Shown: positions 5,290 to 5,473 of the stretch, piece by piece | How the letters are laid out: the number at the start of each line of letters is the position of its first letter | Numbering within the stretch: the first letter of the stretch is position 1 | NCBI GenBank assembly: GCA_902797005.1 | Contig: CADBRE010000032.1 | Span: 1-5,473, forward strand | Direction of reading: 5' to 3' | DNA length: 5,473 nt | Source of the DNA: an uncultured Erysipelotrichaceae bacterium | GTDB lineage: Bacteria > Bacillota_I > Bacilli_A > RF39 > UBA660 | Notes under the pieces: generated by a model | Databases searched by the model: none | The model's input: the letters and a program-made list of their open reading frames with translations, nothing else | What the model was told of the DNA's origin: nothing | Translations under genes and position numbers: made by a program

Positions 5290-5473
5290 TTATTTTTGAG
5301 GTTTTTGTAATCTTTTAATTAAGATTTCAGCACCAGAAATTGAACCATTATTAAGTGAAGATGATTGTTCCTCTGCAAATTGTTGTTGTTCTAAATAATT
5401 GTGTAATTGTAATGTACGATTTATGCCTCTTTCATATTTGCTTTGTTTATTAACTTCTAAATTACTAAAAGTA
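5290..5473 (-). CDS. 3' end of a leftward gene of unknown function (partial)
   Basis: One frame is open from the right edge to a TAA at 5292-5290, giving the last 60 residues of a protein whose start is outside the window. The visible tail is polar and probably helical: KQSKYERGINRTLQLHNYLEQQQF (about 9-32), then a Q/E/S-rich low-complexity stretch with AEEQSSSLNNGS, and a final basic helix SGAEILIKRLQKPQK. There is no membrane segment and no motif I can assign. The other two leftward frames are broken by stops. No terminator follows its stop before the small RNA promoter, so its transcripts probably read through to the terminator at 5146-5176. Confidence 0.6.
   Translation of the reverse strand, partial: TFSNLEVNKQSKYERGINRTLQLHNYLEQQQFAEEQSSSLNNGSISGAEILIKRLQKPQK

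Overview
The window is AT-rich, has strong AAGGAGG-type ribosome binding sites and canonical sigma-A-like promoters, and encodes a UgtP/MurG-like glycosyltransferase, DUF3592 membrane proteins and a lipobox lipoprotein. This points to a low-GC Firmicute (Bacilli/Erysipelotrichia/RF39-like or a low-GC Clostridia lineage, probably host-associated). All tryptophans are TGG, and the seven visible stops are TAA or TAG with no TGA. The standard bacterial code fits, but seven stops are too few to interpret the absence of TGA.

Left part (1-1580). A single tRNA-Gly(UCC) is read leftwards from its own near-consensus promoter and ends at a hairpin terminator. A Shine-Dalgarno sequence at the extreme left edge suggests a leftward gene starting just outside the window. 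To the right, a monocistronic gene (357-1547) encodes a 396-residue member of the CofE family (F420-0:gamma-glutamyl ligase, COG1478). It has a candidate leader hairpin between its promoter and SD. It meets a leftward glycosyltransferase gene (1568-2692) tail to tail across a perfect bidirectional terminator, and the glycosyltransferase stop codon lies in the terminator loop.

Right part (2693-5473). Divergent from the glycosyltransferase gene is a probable four-gene rightward operon (2848-5112). It encodes a three-helix small membrane protein, a DUF3592 protein, a larger DUF3592 protein with a cytoplasmic C-terminal domain that looks tubby/LURP-one-like, and a lipoprotein. Every predicted product is at the membrane, and a clean terminator follows. 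The glycosyltransferase probably makes a membrane glycolipid, so the divergent pair may share a cell-envelope theme; this is an inference from position only.

Beyond the operon lies the most interesting unexplained segment. A leftward transcription unit of about 100 nt (about 5245 to 5145) has a strong extended -10 promoter, a compact foldable body and its own terminator, but no convincing ORF. I read it as an independent small RNA of a class I do not recognise. It sits just downstream of the 3' end of a leftward partial gene (5290-5473) whose product I cannot name.
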